Assembly: GCA_964558295.1 (NCBI GenBank)
Contig: CAZLDQ010000127.1
Coordinates: forward strand, 1-16,900
Reading direction: 5' to 3'
Length of the DNA: 16,900 bases
Source of the DNA: JBDKTH01 sp964558295
GTDB taxonomy: Bacteria; Planctomycetota; Planctomycetia; Pirellulales; Thermoguttaceae
Under the pieces are notes generated by a model that worked only from the letters and a program-made list of their open reading frames with translations, ran no database searches and was not told the DNA's origin. This document shows, piece after piece, positions 1 through 7,011 of this stretch. Position 1 is the stretch's first letter. The number at the start of each line of letters is the position of its first letter. Made by a program: the position numbers and the translations under genes.

Positions 1-19
1 CCCCCGCGTGGACGGGCTG

Positions 20-47
20 CTGGTTGCCAGCCAGGGCTGGCAACCAG
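20..47. repeat. 12-bp perfect inverted repeat (hairpin)
   Basis: Arms CTGGTTGCCAGC (20-31) and GCTGGCAACCAG (36-47) are exact reverse complements around a 4-base loop, and GACGG/CCGTC at 11-15 and 50-54 could extend the stem imperfectly. No T-tract follows on the + strand, so it is not a textbook intrinsic terminator. It may still mark the end of a gene lying upstream of the window. The rest of 48-157 shows nothing I recognise. Confidence 0.6.
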
Positions 48-157
48 CTCCGTCCTCTTGCCCGGCCGCCCTCTTTCTTCCTAAACTTCTATGCAACAAC
101 GCCTTGGGGATAAGCAGACGCAACGAGGGCGATCTGCCCGCTGTGCCCACCATAGGG

Positions 158-178
158 TAGAATAGGATTTAGAGGAGG
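158..178 (+). promoter_or_regulatory. Candidate -10 box and strong Shine-Dalgarno of the phoH leader
   Basis: TAGAAT (158-163) differs from the -10 consensus at one position. No convincing -35 box stands 16-18 bases upstream, so the promoter call is weak. AGGAGG (173-178) is the best ribosome binding site near phoH, yet it lies about 50 bases before the phoH ATG and cannot serve it directly. It is well placed (10 bases) for a GTG at 189. If TAGAAT is the -10 box, the transcript would start almost at the Shine-Dalgarno sequence, so promoter and ribosome site compete for space and one of the two may be accidental. Confidence 0.35.
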
Positions 179-188
179 AAGGCTGATT

Positions 189-230
189 GTGTTGTGTCGG
201 CCCCGAGGCCGACACAGGTCTGACGGTTAA
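189..230 (+). CDS. Possible 13-codon leader peptide overlapping phoH start
   Basis: GTG at 189, 10 bases after AGGAGG, opens a frame of 13 codons (M-LCRPRGRHRSDG) that ends at TAA 228-230. The last A of the stop is the first A of the phoH ATG (TAATG), the arrangement typical of translational coupling. phoH has no Shine-Dalgarno of its own near its ATG, and an in-frame TGA at 221 rules out an upstream extension of phoH. The peptide is basic and unlike anything I know, so any function would lie in being translated rather than in its product. The overlap could be chance. TTG at 187 in another frame is a competing start for the same ribosome site. Confidence 0.35.
   Translation: MLCRPRGRHRSDG
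193..216 (+). promoter_or_regulatory. Leader hairpin before phoH
   Basis: GTGTCGGCC (194-202) pairs perfectly with GGCCGACAC (207-215) around the tetraloop CCGA, and T193-A216 adds a tenth pair. The stem is GC-rich and sits between the strong ribosome site (173-178) and the phoH ATG (230), wholly inside the possible leader ORF. A ribosome translating that ORF would open it. No T-tract follows, so it is not a terminator. A role in controlling phoH translation is inference. Confidence 0.5.
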
Positions 231-1171
231 TGAGCGAAAGAACCATCTCGGTCGTCAATTCCAAATCGCTGCTGGCTGTGCTCGGTACCCGCGACCAGCA
301 TCTGCGGAGGATCCGCGAGGCTCTGGGCGTCAGCCTTTCGGTGCGCGATGGAAAGATCCAGGTACGGGGCGACGACGAGGCGGTAGCTCAGGCAACCCGG
401 ATCCTTGAGCAACTCCAAGCTCAGGCGAACCGACATGGCTTGCTCGTCGTGGAAGACGTCGAGCGGATGCTGGCCGAAGTGCGTGGCCATCAACCGTACA
501 TTGCCGTAGGCCCGTTTGACGTGTTTGGTCGCCAGGTGCGTCCTCGCACGCCAGGGCAGGCCCAGTTGGTGGCCGCGTTGTGGGAAAACGAGTTGGTTTT
601 CTGCAGCGGGCCGGCTGGGACCGGCAAAACCTATCTGGCCGGGGCTGCGGCGGTCGCCGCGCTGAAGGCGGGACGGGTCCGCAAGATTGTCCTGGCTCGA
701 CCGGCGGTCGAGGCGGGGGAGAGTCTCGGCTTCCTTCCCGGCGACTTGCAGGCGAAGATCAATCCCTATCTTCGTCCCTTGTTGGATGCCTTGCATGAGA
801 TGATGGACCGCGAGATGATCCGCCGCTACACCGAGGAGGATCTGATCGAGGTGATTCCTTTGGCCTACATGCGCGGACGCACCTTGAACGAAGCCTACAT
901 GATCCTCGACGAAGCGCAAAACACGAGCGTCGCCCAGATGAAGATGTTTCTGACCCGAATGGGAAACGGGTCGCGGATTGTCGTCTCCGGCGACACGACC
1001 CAGATCGACCTCCCCCCGCACACCAAGAGCGGTCTCGTCGACGCGCTGGAACGCTTGCGCAGCATTCCCGGAATCGCGGCGATTGAATTGACCAACGCCG
1101 ATATCGTGCGCCATCCATTGGTCCAACGGATTGTGGACGCCTACGAACCCCCGAAGAAACGACATCCGTAG
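230..1171 (+). CDS. phoH: PhoH-family RNA-associated P-loop ATPase
   Basis: 313 residues, the usual length for bacterial PhoH/PhoL proteins. Residues 1-60 look like the small KH-like N-terminal region of the family. The ATPase core follows, with Walker A GPAGTGKT at 127-134, Walker B MILDEAQN at 224-231 and the family motif VVSGDTTQID shortly after, so nucleotide-binding residues are intact. The protein is cytosolic with no signal or membrane segment. PhoH proteins are related to superfamily 1 helicases and are linked to RNA processing. The neighbour ybeY, a rRNA-maturation RNase, fits that role. The ATG at 230 is the first start after the in-frame TGA at 221. It lacks a close Shine-Dalgarno and may depend on the overlapping leader ORF. 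The identification is firm; the exact biochemical role of the family is not settled. Confidence 0.95.
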   Translation: MSERTISVVNSKSLLAVLGTRDQHLRRIREALGVSLSVRDGKIQVRGDDEAVAQATRILEQLQAQANRHGLLVVEDVERMLAEVRGHQPYIAVGPFDVFGRQVRPRTPGQAQLVAALWENELVFCSGPAGTGKTYLAGAAAVAALKAGRVRKIVLARPAVEAGESLGFLPGDLQAKINPYLRPLLDALHEMMDREMIRRYTEEDLIEVIPLAYMRGRTLNEAYMILDEAQNTSVAQMKMFLTRMGNGSRIVVSGDTTQIDLPPHTKSGLVDALERLRSIPGIAAIELTNADIVRHPLVQRIVDAYEPPKKRHP

Positions 1172-1276
1172 CGGAGGCGCGAGACCGGCCGGCGCAGGCA
1201 GCGATGCCCGTGGCGGGTGACGGTTTACCCCCTGCAGTAGTCAAGAGAAGGACTCTGAACTCCAGAGCAGAAGGCC

Positions 1277-3535
1277 ATGGCCAGTGGTGGTCAGAAGCGG
1301 ACACGATCCGAGCGAGTGGCGGCGCTGGAGATCCGTCCCGGCAAATGGGAACGCGCCTGGGCCAACCTGCGGCGGCGCGACGTGCTCTTGCGGCTCGGCT
1401 TGGCCCTGGTGACGGCGTTGGTCATTTGTCTGGTGATCCGCGGTTGGGAGTCGCCCTTTGCCTACCGGATCGGCTATGTCCCCCCGCGGGATATTACGGC
1501 CCGGGTTCCCTTTTCCATGCCTGATCCGGCGGCCACCGATTTAGCCCGCGTGCGAGCCCGCTCCCAGGTTCGTTATGTCTACAGTCAAGACGCGGAGCCG
1601 CTCGTCCGGCTGCGCGGGGCACTGCGCAATTCGCTCTTGGAAGTGATGCGGGCGACGACTTACGCCGATGTGAAACCGGCGACGTGGGCCGAGTTCCGCC
1701 CGTCGCCGGATGCCAAAGGCAATTCCCCTTCCGCTGCGGAGCTGCAAACGCGGTTTGACAAACTCCGAAAAGCCCTCGAAGGGGATGAGAACCTCGCCGC
1801 TTTTGAGAAAGCCTTGTCCGCCGCGCTGGCCCCGTTCGAGCAACGCGGCTTGTTGGAAACCCTTCCCCAGCAGCCCGGCGAAGGCAATCAGGACGAGATC
1901 GTCGTCTACCCCCTTGGCCAGCGCGACTCGCAGCAGATCGTCAAGGTCAGCGACGTCTTGATTGGCGATGCCACGGCGATTCGCGAGAGTCTCCGCAAGC
2001 ATCTTCCTTCGGCCGAAGTTGCCGACATTGTCCTCGACTGGCTCCGCCCCCGCCTGAAGTCGACCCTGACCCAGGACAAGGACGAAACGAAAAAGGCGCT
2101 CGACACGGCGGCAGCCGCCGTCCAAGACGTCTTGGTCAACTATGAGCCTGGGCAGATCCTGGCCCCAGCCGGGCAGCCGCTGGAGCAGTTGCGTCTGCTC
2201 CGCGAAGAACATGAGGTGGCCCTAGCGCAGCGTTCGACCCTCCAAAAGCTGATCCGCGGCGTGACGGTCACTCTGATGATCCTGACTTTATTCGGCCTGT
2301 GCGCGGTGTATCTCTTCGATCGCGAGCGCCGACTGGTGGTTAGCCTCAAGCGACTCGGCACCTTGCTGTTCCTGCTGGTCGTGACCGTGGCTTTGGCCCG
2401 CTGGGCCTCTGACGACGCCCGCCGCGCGGAGATCATCCCCCTGCTCCTTTTTAGTCAGACCGTAGCTATCGCCTACGGTCGGGAATTGGCCCTCCTGCTG
2501 TCCGGGGTAGCCAGTTTGATTATTGTGGTAGCCCTCGGGCAGCCGATGGGCGGGTTGCTGGTCCTCATGGGCGTCTCCGCCGTTTCGGTCCTCCAATTGG
2601 CCCGGATCCGCAACCGCACCAAGCTAATCTATGTGGGGTTCACATCTGGCATCGCCGCCTTCCTCCTCTCCCTCATCGTGACCACCTTCCAGGATCAGCC
2701 GCTGGGGCTCCCCACGGTCACCGAAGCCGCACGTGTGGCCCTCTGGACGTTTGCCGCCGGCTTCCTCATGACCGGACTGTTGCCGTTTATCGAAAGCCTC
2801 TTCGGCGTACTGACCGACATCAGTCTCCTGGAACTGGGCGACGTCTCCCACCCGCTGCTCCAGGAATTGGTCCAGCGGGCCCCCAGCACCTACAACCATT
2901 CGATCACCGTCGGCTCGATCGCGGAAGCGGCTGCCGATGCGATCGGCGGGCGCGGCCTCCTGGTCCGCGTCGGCGCCTATTTCCACGATATCGGCAAGAT
3001 GCTCAAGCCGGAGTATTTTATCGAAAACCAATCACCCAACGACAACCGCCACGAATCGCTCATCCCAGCGATGAGCACGTTGGTGATCATCGCCCATATC
3101 AAGGACGGCGGCGACTTGGCCCGCCAGCACCGGCTGCCCGAACCGATCATCGACCTGATCGAGCAGCACCATGGCACCACGCTGGTCGAGTATTTCTTCG
3201 GCCGGGCCAACGAACAGAGCCAGGCCGATCCCAACGGCGCCGAGGTCGACGAGAGTTCCTTCCGCTACCCCGGTCCGCGACCGCAGACCAAGGAAGCCTG
3301 CGTGCTGATGTTGGCCGACTCGGCCGAAAGCGCCTGCCGCTCGCTGGTCGAGCCCACTCCGGCCCGCATCGAAAGCCTCGTGCGCGAAATCGCCGAACGC
3401 AAGCTGGACGACGGCCAGTTTGACGAATGCAGCCTGACCCTCCGTGAACTCCGCACCATCGAGAATAGCGTGATCAAGTCGCTCATCGCCAATTATCATG
3501 GGCGGATCAAGTATCCGGAGCAGAAGATGGCGTAG
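1277..3535 (+). CDS. pgpH: 7TM-HD membrane phosphodiesterase (PgpH/YqfF family)
   Basis: 752 residues, in the family range. One membrane helix lies near residues 36-54, a large extracytoplasmic 7TMR-HDED-type region follows to about 320, then a cluster of hydrophobic helices at about 325-510, then a cytoplasmic HD domain. The metal-site residues are visible: H541 in YNHS, H570-D571 in FHDIGK, H592-E593, H631-H632 in HHGTT and D681 in LADSAES. The family hydrolyses cyclic di-AMP in Firmicutes such as Listeria (PgpH). Whether that is the substrate here is unproven. The gene sits between phoH and ybeY, a common arrangement. The ATG at 1277 is the first start after an in-frame TGA at 1256. GAAGG lies only 2 bases before it, so the ribosome site is poor. 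Confidence 0.93.
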   Translation: MASGGQKRTRSERVAALEIRPGKWERAWANLRRRDVLLRLGLALVTALVICLVIRGWESPFAYRIGYVPPRDITARVPFSMPDPAATDLARVRARSQVRYVYSQDAEPLVRLRGALRNSLLEVMRATTYADVKPATWAEFRPSPDAKGNSPSAAELQTRFDKLRKALEGDENLAAFEKALSAALAPFEQRGLLETLPQQPGEGNQDEIVVYPLGQRDSQQIVKVSDVLIGDATAIRESLRKHLPSAEVADIVLDWLRPRLKSTLTQDKDETKKALDTAAAAVQDVLVNYEPGQILAPAGQPLEQLRLLREEHEVALAQRSTLQKLIRGVTVTLMILTLFGLCAVYLFDRERRLVVSLKRLGTLLFLLVVTVALARWASDDARRAEIIPLLLFSQTVAIAYGRELALLLSGVASLIIVVALGQPMGGLLVLMGVSAVSVLQLARIRNRTKLIYVGFTSGIAAFLLSLIVTTFQDQPLGLPTVTEAARVALWTFAAGFLMTGLLPFIESLFGVLTDISLLELGDVSHPLLQELVQRAPSTYNHSITVGSIAEAAADAIGGRGLLVRVGAYFHDIGKMLKPEYFIENQSPNDNRHESLIPAMSTLVIIAHIKDGGDLARQHRLPEPIIDLIEQHHGTTLVEYFFGRANEQSQADPNGAEVDESSFRYPGPRPQTKEACVLMLADSAESACRSLVEPTPARIESLVREIAERKLDDGQFDECSLTLRELRTIENSVIKSLIANYHGRIKYPEQKMA

Positions 3536-3551
3536 GGGATTGGTTGTCAGA

Positions 3552-4040
3552 ATGACTAAGAAAGGTTTCCGAGTTCCTTCTGTGATAGACATCGAGATTA
3601 CCAACCAACAAGACCGCTTGCCGGTCGATGAGGCCCGCTTTCGCCAAGCCGTGGAGATGATTCTCCAGGACGCCTCGATCACGGAGGCTCAGATTAGTCT
3701 GGCCGTGGTCGACGATCCGACGATCCATACCCTGAACCGTCAGTTCCTCCGCCACGACGAACCGACAGATGTGTTGAGCTTCGTCTTGGAAGAGTCGGAA
3801 ACAAGCCTCGAAGGAGAGGTGATCGTCAGTGCCGACACGGCCCTGGCGACCGCTCCGCACTATGGTTGGCAACCGGTCGACGAGCTCCTCCTCTACGTAA
3901 TCCATGGGACGCTGCACCTGGTCGGCGGCCTGGATGCGACGCCGGAGGAGCAGGCCGAGATGCGGGCGCAGGAACGCAAGTACCTGGCCCGGTTCGGCCT
4001 CGAACCCCGTTATGATGACTCGGGCAAGGAGATTTCGTGA
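3552..4040 (+). CDS. ybeY: Endoribonuclease YbeY (rRNA maturation factor)
   Basis: 162 residues from ATG 3552. The family signatures LNRQFLRHDEPTDVLSF and HGTLHLVGG are clear. YbeY is a metal-dependent RNase acting in 16S rRNA 3'-end maturation and 70S ribosome quality control. Two of the usual three metal-binding histidines are present (H118, H122). The third position of the common H-G-x-L-H-L-x-G-Y-D-H motif is not His; the sequence reads G-G-L-D-A, leaving D128 as the likely ligand. An upstream start at 3498 would overlap pgpH and add a basic stretch foreign to the family, so I prefer 3552. GTG 3582 (MIDIEITNQQ) would also give a family-like N-terminus. No strong Shine-Dalgarno decides between them. 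The stop overlaps the start of corC (GTGA). Confidence 0.93.
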   Translation: MTKKGFRVPSVIDIEITNQQDRLPVDEARFRQAVEMILQDASITEAQISLAVVDDPTIHTLNRQFLRHDEPTDVLSFVLEESETSLEGEVIVSADTALATAPHYGWQPVDELLLYVIHGTLHLVGGLDATPEEQAEMRAQERKYLARFGLEPRYDDSGKEIS

Positions 4041-5335
4041 GTCCCGTTGTGCTTTTCTGGCTGGCTGCCGCCGGCCTGTTGGTGACTAGTCTTGCGGCGA
4101 TTGGTGCCCGTTCACTGACCGTCTTTTCCCGTCACGAGCTGGCCGAACTCTGTCGTCGACGAGATCGCAGCGATCGGCTCGGAAAAATCCTTCGCCACCA
4201 TGACATGGCCGGACTGGCCGCGGAAACCCTCCAGGTCGTCGCCACGGCTGTGGCCGTCGGAGCCGGCGGAGTCTGGGTCTGGCTCGTCCAGAATGCCGAT
4301 GGGCAGGCCGGATGGCTCTCTTGGGCCCTCAACGCCGCGGTCGGCGCCCTGCTCCTTTTGGCCGCGGAGATCTGGCTTCCCCGGGCGATTGCCCGGCTCT
4401 GGGCCGAACCGCTCCTCTTCTATACCTGGCCGGTCTGGCAGACCCTCCGCCTGCTCCTGACACCGCTGGTCTTGGGCGCCCGTTTCGTCGACACCCTTTT
4501 CCACCGTCTCGTGGGCCGCCCTCAGGAAGTCCTCGACGAAGAATCGTTTGAAGAAGAGATCCGGACCCTGGTTACCGAGGGACACCGCGAAGGGCTCCTC
4601 GAAGCCGACGCCCGGGAAATGATCGAAGGGGTGATCAAACTGAGCGACGTTGACGTCTCGGCGATCATGACCCCGCGGACCGACATGATCTGTATCCCTG
4701 TCTCGCTTTCCTGGTCGGAGGTTCTCGAACTGGTCATCAACGCCGGCCATACACGAATCCCCGTCTACCAGCGCAACCGCGACGATATCGTCGGCGTCCT
4801 CTACGCCAAAGACCTGCTTCCCGAGCTGATCCGTCAGCCCGGCCAGACGCCGATCAAACCTTGGACGGCCCTTTTGCGCGAGCCCTACTTCGTCCCCGAA
4901 ACCAAACCGGTCGATGTGCTCCTCCAGGAGTTCCAGCGCACGCGAAACCACATGGCCGTCGTGCTCGACGAATACGGCGGCGTTGCCGGCCTGGTCACCC
5001 TTGAAGACGTCCTGGAAGAGATTGTCGGCGAAATTGCCGACGAGTACGACAAGGTCCTCGCCGACGGCATCATGGAACTCGACCAGCACACGGCCGAAGC
5101 CCTTGGCCGGGTCCATATCGACGAGATCAACGAACGCCTGGGGATCGAACTGCCCGAGGACGACGACTACGACACGATCGGCGGCTTTGTGTTCAGCGAA
5201 CTAGGCCATGTGCCCGCCCCTGGCGAGGAAGTCGTCTGGCAGAACATCCGCATCACCGTCGTCGAAGCCACCCGCCGCCGGATCGAACGTGTTCGCATCG
5301 AACTGCTCAACGGCGCTCACCGCGAGCCGGCCTGA
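4037..5335 (+). CDS. corC: CorC/HlyC-type membrane protein with CBS pair
   Basis: 432 residues. Residues 1-155 hold several hydrophobic helices (about 3-23, 60-84, 94-120, 128-150) of the DUF21/CNNM type. CBS domain 1 begins at MTPRTDM (about 211-265), CBS domain 2 is about 281-335 with DEYGGVAGLVTLEDVLEEIVGEI-type sequence, and the C-terminal CorC_HlyC (transporter-associated) domain is about 345-425. Family members are linked to Mg2+/Co2+ export or tolerance; substrate specificity cannot be read here. The GTG start at 4037 overlaps the ybeY TGA by 4 bases and has AAGGAG (4026-4031) 5 bases upstream, so translation is probably coupled to ybeY. A CorC homologue next to ybeY and phoH is a common arrangement. 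Confidence 0.92.
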   Translation: MSPVVLFWLAAAGLLVTSLAAIGARSLTVFSRHELAELCRRRDRSDRLGKILRHHDMAGLAAETLQVVATAVAVGAGGVWVWLVQNADGQAGWLSWALNAAVGALLLLAAEIWLPRAIARLWAEPLLFYTWPVWQTLRLLLTPLVLGARFVDTLFHRLVGRPQEVLDEESFEEEIRTLVTEGHREGLLEADAREMIEGVIKLSDVDVSAIMTPRTDMICIPVSLSWSEVLELVINAGHTRIPVYQRNRDDIVGVLYAKDLLPELIRQPGQTPIKPWTALLREPYFVPETKPVDVLLQEFQRTRNHMAVVLDEYGGVAGLVTLEDVLEEIVGEIADEYDKVLADGIMELDQHTAEALGRVHIDEINERLGIELPEDDDYDTIGGFVFSELGHVPAPGEEVVWQNIRITVVEATRRRIERVRIELLNGAHREPA

Positions 5336-5389
5336 GCCGCACGCCGCACCGCAGGCAAGTGGGTGCATTCCCGTTCTTGCGGGCTCAGG
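5331..5389. repeat. Inverted repeat spanning two convergent stop codons
   Basis: CCTGAGCC (5331-5338) and GGCTCAGG (5382-5389) are perfect 8-base inverted copies. Each contains a TGA stop: that of corC on the + strand, and that of the decayed reading frame on the - strand. A short CCCG/CGGG stem (5370-5373 with 5380-5383) lies inside and competes with the outer pairing. No T-tract follows in either direction. It may act as a weak two-way terminator, or it may be chance similarity of GC-rich gene ends. Confidence 0.3.
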
Positions 5390-5738
5390 TGGCCTGGGCA
5401 AGTCGGCGGGAGGCCACGGCGCGGCGGTGTTTGCGAGGGCGTAGCCAGTTCCGAGTCCAACGATCATCCTGACTCAGTTGGGCCGCACGGAGTTGTAGGA
5501 TCGCCACGTGTTCTTCCAGCAGGAATACGGCTGGTTCTTTCGCAATCAACACCGCCATGCTTTCCCGTTGGGTGAGCATCACCAACTCCGCCTGGCTCTT
5601 TCCCTCGAACACCCGTCGATACGCCGCTTCCGCTTCTTGCCGATGCTTCCCTCTTGGCCCCCCCCGGCGATCCGCGGCCCACCGGCGTTTATCGTCCAGA
5701 CTCTCTCTTCGGCGCTGGTCCAGTTTTTGGGGGCCACC
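5385..5738 (-). pseudogene. Unrecognised gene fragment downstream of PP-loop remnant
   Basis: This is an open stretch on the - strand that continues in the same frame as the PP-loop remnant after an in-frame TGA (5739-5741). It encodes a highly charged, Arg/Glu-rich sequence followed by a more ordered part (KSQAELVML..., then AVFLLEEHVAILQLRAAQLS) ending at a TGA. The only ATG-type start inside (5612) would give 75 residues with no clear ribosome site. I recognise no family. It is probably the tail of the same decayed gene, or of another one fused to it by deletion. Confidence 0.35.
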
Positions 5739-5970
5739 TCACTCAAGATTGCTGGGGAATTCAAGGCCGTGGTGCGAATACAAGCATACGGGGTTCTCGC
5801 GTTCCACGGCCTCGTAGAGCATCGCGGTCATGGCGAGGTTATCTTTGCCGGTTGAAAACGCGACGAACCGATGCCTGCTTTCCAGACGCGGCCAAAGCGC
5901 GCAGGAACTTGACCGTTTCCTCAACCTTCGCGGCTAATGGCTTTTGCACGGCGACATCCCCAAGAGCGAC
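5739..5970 (-). pseudogene. Remnant of PP-loop ATPase, PAPS-reductase-like
   Basis: One - strand frame encodes RFVAFSTGKDNLAMTAML then VCLYSHHGLEFPSNLE and a TGA. The segment FSTGKD resembles the SGGKDS PP-loop of PAPS reductase/ATP sulfurylase-type enzymes, and the following helix and strand fit that fold, so I call it PAPS-reductase-like. The sequence just upstream in the neighbouring frame (GDVAVQKPLAAKVEETVKF, about 5957-5900) reads like the natural N-terminus of such a protein. A one-base indel near 5890 would join the two. No complete ORF can be formed, and only about 80 residues survive. The last Ser of the motif is Asn. A working gene is unlikely. Confidence 0.5.
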
Positions 5971-6476
5971 ATGACAACCAGCCCCGCCAACCGCGCCTCC
6001 GGCGTCGCCGCGCCGGGTTCAAACGCGGAAGCCATGGCCGGACTAAGCGTAATCAGTCCGATCCGGCCTTGGACCAGGGGCGCGTGGGTGGCCAACAGCT
6101 TGCGGTGTCGCTCGGGAATCAGCCCCTTGGTCACGAACGCCACGCCAATCTCCGATTCCAAGAGAAAGCAAAACACGTCGTAGGCCATGTCCAGTACCTC
6201 GGGAACCGGCTGGAAGGGATCGCTCGACGGGCTGAAATACACCGTAGTGGGCTTCTTGCGTTTCCGACGCAACTCCTCCCGCAACTTCGCAAGCGTATTG
6301 GTGTAGAATCTAATCTTGCCTTCGCCGGGATGCGTCAGGTAGCCGCAAGCGTAACAGTATCGGCATTCGTGCGCGCAGCCTGCCGTGAAGTTGATTGTCG
6401 GAACGTGTGCCAGGCACGCCAGGCTGGAAGGCGTGAGCACCGCTGATTTTCGCTCGACAGGAATCACTTGAATCAT
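5934..6476 (-). pseudogene. Truncated SplB-like radical SAM protein
   Basis: From ATG 6476, with GAGG 9-10 bases upstream (6486-6489), the frame gives 180 residues. The Cys triad CAHECRYCY (C-x3-C-x2-C) binds the 4Fe-4S cluster of radical SAM enzymes. It is followed by VYFSPSSDPFQPVPEV, VAFVTKGLIPERH and IGLITLSP, which match SplB-like proteins related to spore photoproduct lyase (predicted DNA repair or other radical chemistry). Family members are usually about 280-340 residues. Here similarity stops after about 165 residues (ATPEARLAG) and 15 unrelated residues lead to a TAG. The PP-loop remnant begins at that junction, so a deletion or rearrangement has cut off the C-terminal half. The frame is open upstream to 6725, but that part has no family character. 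A shortened product could still be expressed. Confidence 0.65.
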
Positions 6477-6811
6477 GGTGCTCAACCTCACGTCGATTGG
6501 ATTACAGTCACCCATCGGCGACGAACGCTGCACCACGTCTCGGTCTGCCCAGTACAGGAAACGTGTACACACGTATACTACAGCGGCGAGGGCCGCCTTG
6601 TTCAAGCCGGCTTTTCGGCCACCCCCCCTAGCGAATGGAGATGTGGCGGGCGGGCACGGCTGGCGACAGAGTAACATTTTGCGGGCACGGCGTAGCGCCG
6701 ACCCGCTCCCATTACGCAAGCGCATCGGTCATTTCCCGCATGAGTGGATGCGGTTGTCGGGCGCGGGTTCGGACACAACGGGCGCAATGTCGGGCGCAGG
6801 GGCCTGCCAAC
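6477..6811. other. Gene-free stretch between radical SAM remnant and tRNA terminator
   Basis: About 335 bases without a credible gene; the open frames here have no family character. It holds a near-palindrome ACGTGT-AC-ACACGT (6561-6574), a TGTAAT box on the - strand (6501-6506) that could be a -10 for the radical SAM remnant but lacks a good -35, a run of seven C (6622-6628), and the repeat structure described at 6681-6706. Confidence 0.5.
6681..6706. repeat. REP-like GC-rich inverted repeat
   Basis: GCGGG (6681-6685) pairs with CCCGC (6702-6706), and CGGCG (6688-6692) with CGCCG (6696-6700) around a TAG loop, giving a bulged 10-bp hairpin. The first ten bases of the inner part, CGGGCACGGC, occur a second time at 6651-6660 without the partner arm. 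The shape resembles short intergenic repeats such as REP elements, but only one full copy is in the window, so repetition across the genome cannot be judged. Confidence 0.45.
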
Positions 6812-6847
6812 AAAAAAAGGAGTTACGCCGAATTGACGTAACTCCTT
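6812..6847 (-). terminator. Rho-independent terminator of tRNA-Leu
   Basis: On the - strand AAGGAGTTACG (6847-6837) pairs over 11 bp with CGTAACTCCTT (6827-6817) around a 9-base loop, followed by a run of T (complement of A at 6812-6818). It begins about 13 bases after the tRNA 3' end, so it ends that transcript and insulates the decayed region downstream. Confidence 0.85.
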
Positions 6848-6859
6848 ACTGCGTAAGAG

Positions 6860-6943
<84 letters not shown>

Positions 6944-6965
6944 GCAGTTGGCTGTGAGAATGTTC

Positions 6966-6993
6966 AATGTATAGGATGTACGCCCATAGTCAA
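6966..6993 (-). promoter_or_regulatory. Promoter of tRNA-Leu
   Basis: On the - strand TTGACT (6993-6988) is a near-consensus -35 box. TACATT (6971-6966) follows after 16 bases, or the overlapping TATACA (6973-6968) after 14. The mature tRNA 5' end is about 22 bases further, leaving a short 5' leader for RNase P. The box lies just beyond the stop of the phosphatase-like gene, so the tRNA need not rely on that gene's transcript. Confidence 0.65.
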
Positions 6994-7011
6994 GGGTTGC
7001 TGAGGCGGGGC

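Noticed and set aside
227..1165. Long open frame on the - strand opposite phoH (312 codons)
   Set aside because: The translation has no family motif and mirrors phoH, whose motifs are complete; it is a GC-rich antisense shadow.
3498..3551. Upstream extension of ybeY
   Set aside because: It overlaps the end of pgpH and adds an Arg-rich stretch not found in YbeY; the ATG at 3552 gives a normal length.
4112..5116. Long - strand open frame opposite corC (334 codons)
   Set aside because: Antisense to a clear CorC protein, with low-complexity composition and no recognisable domain.
6477..6725. N-terminal extension of the radical SAM frame to 6725
   Set aside because: The extra 83 residues lack family character, while the ATG at 6476 has a good GAGG ribosome site.
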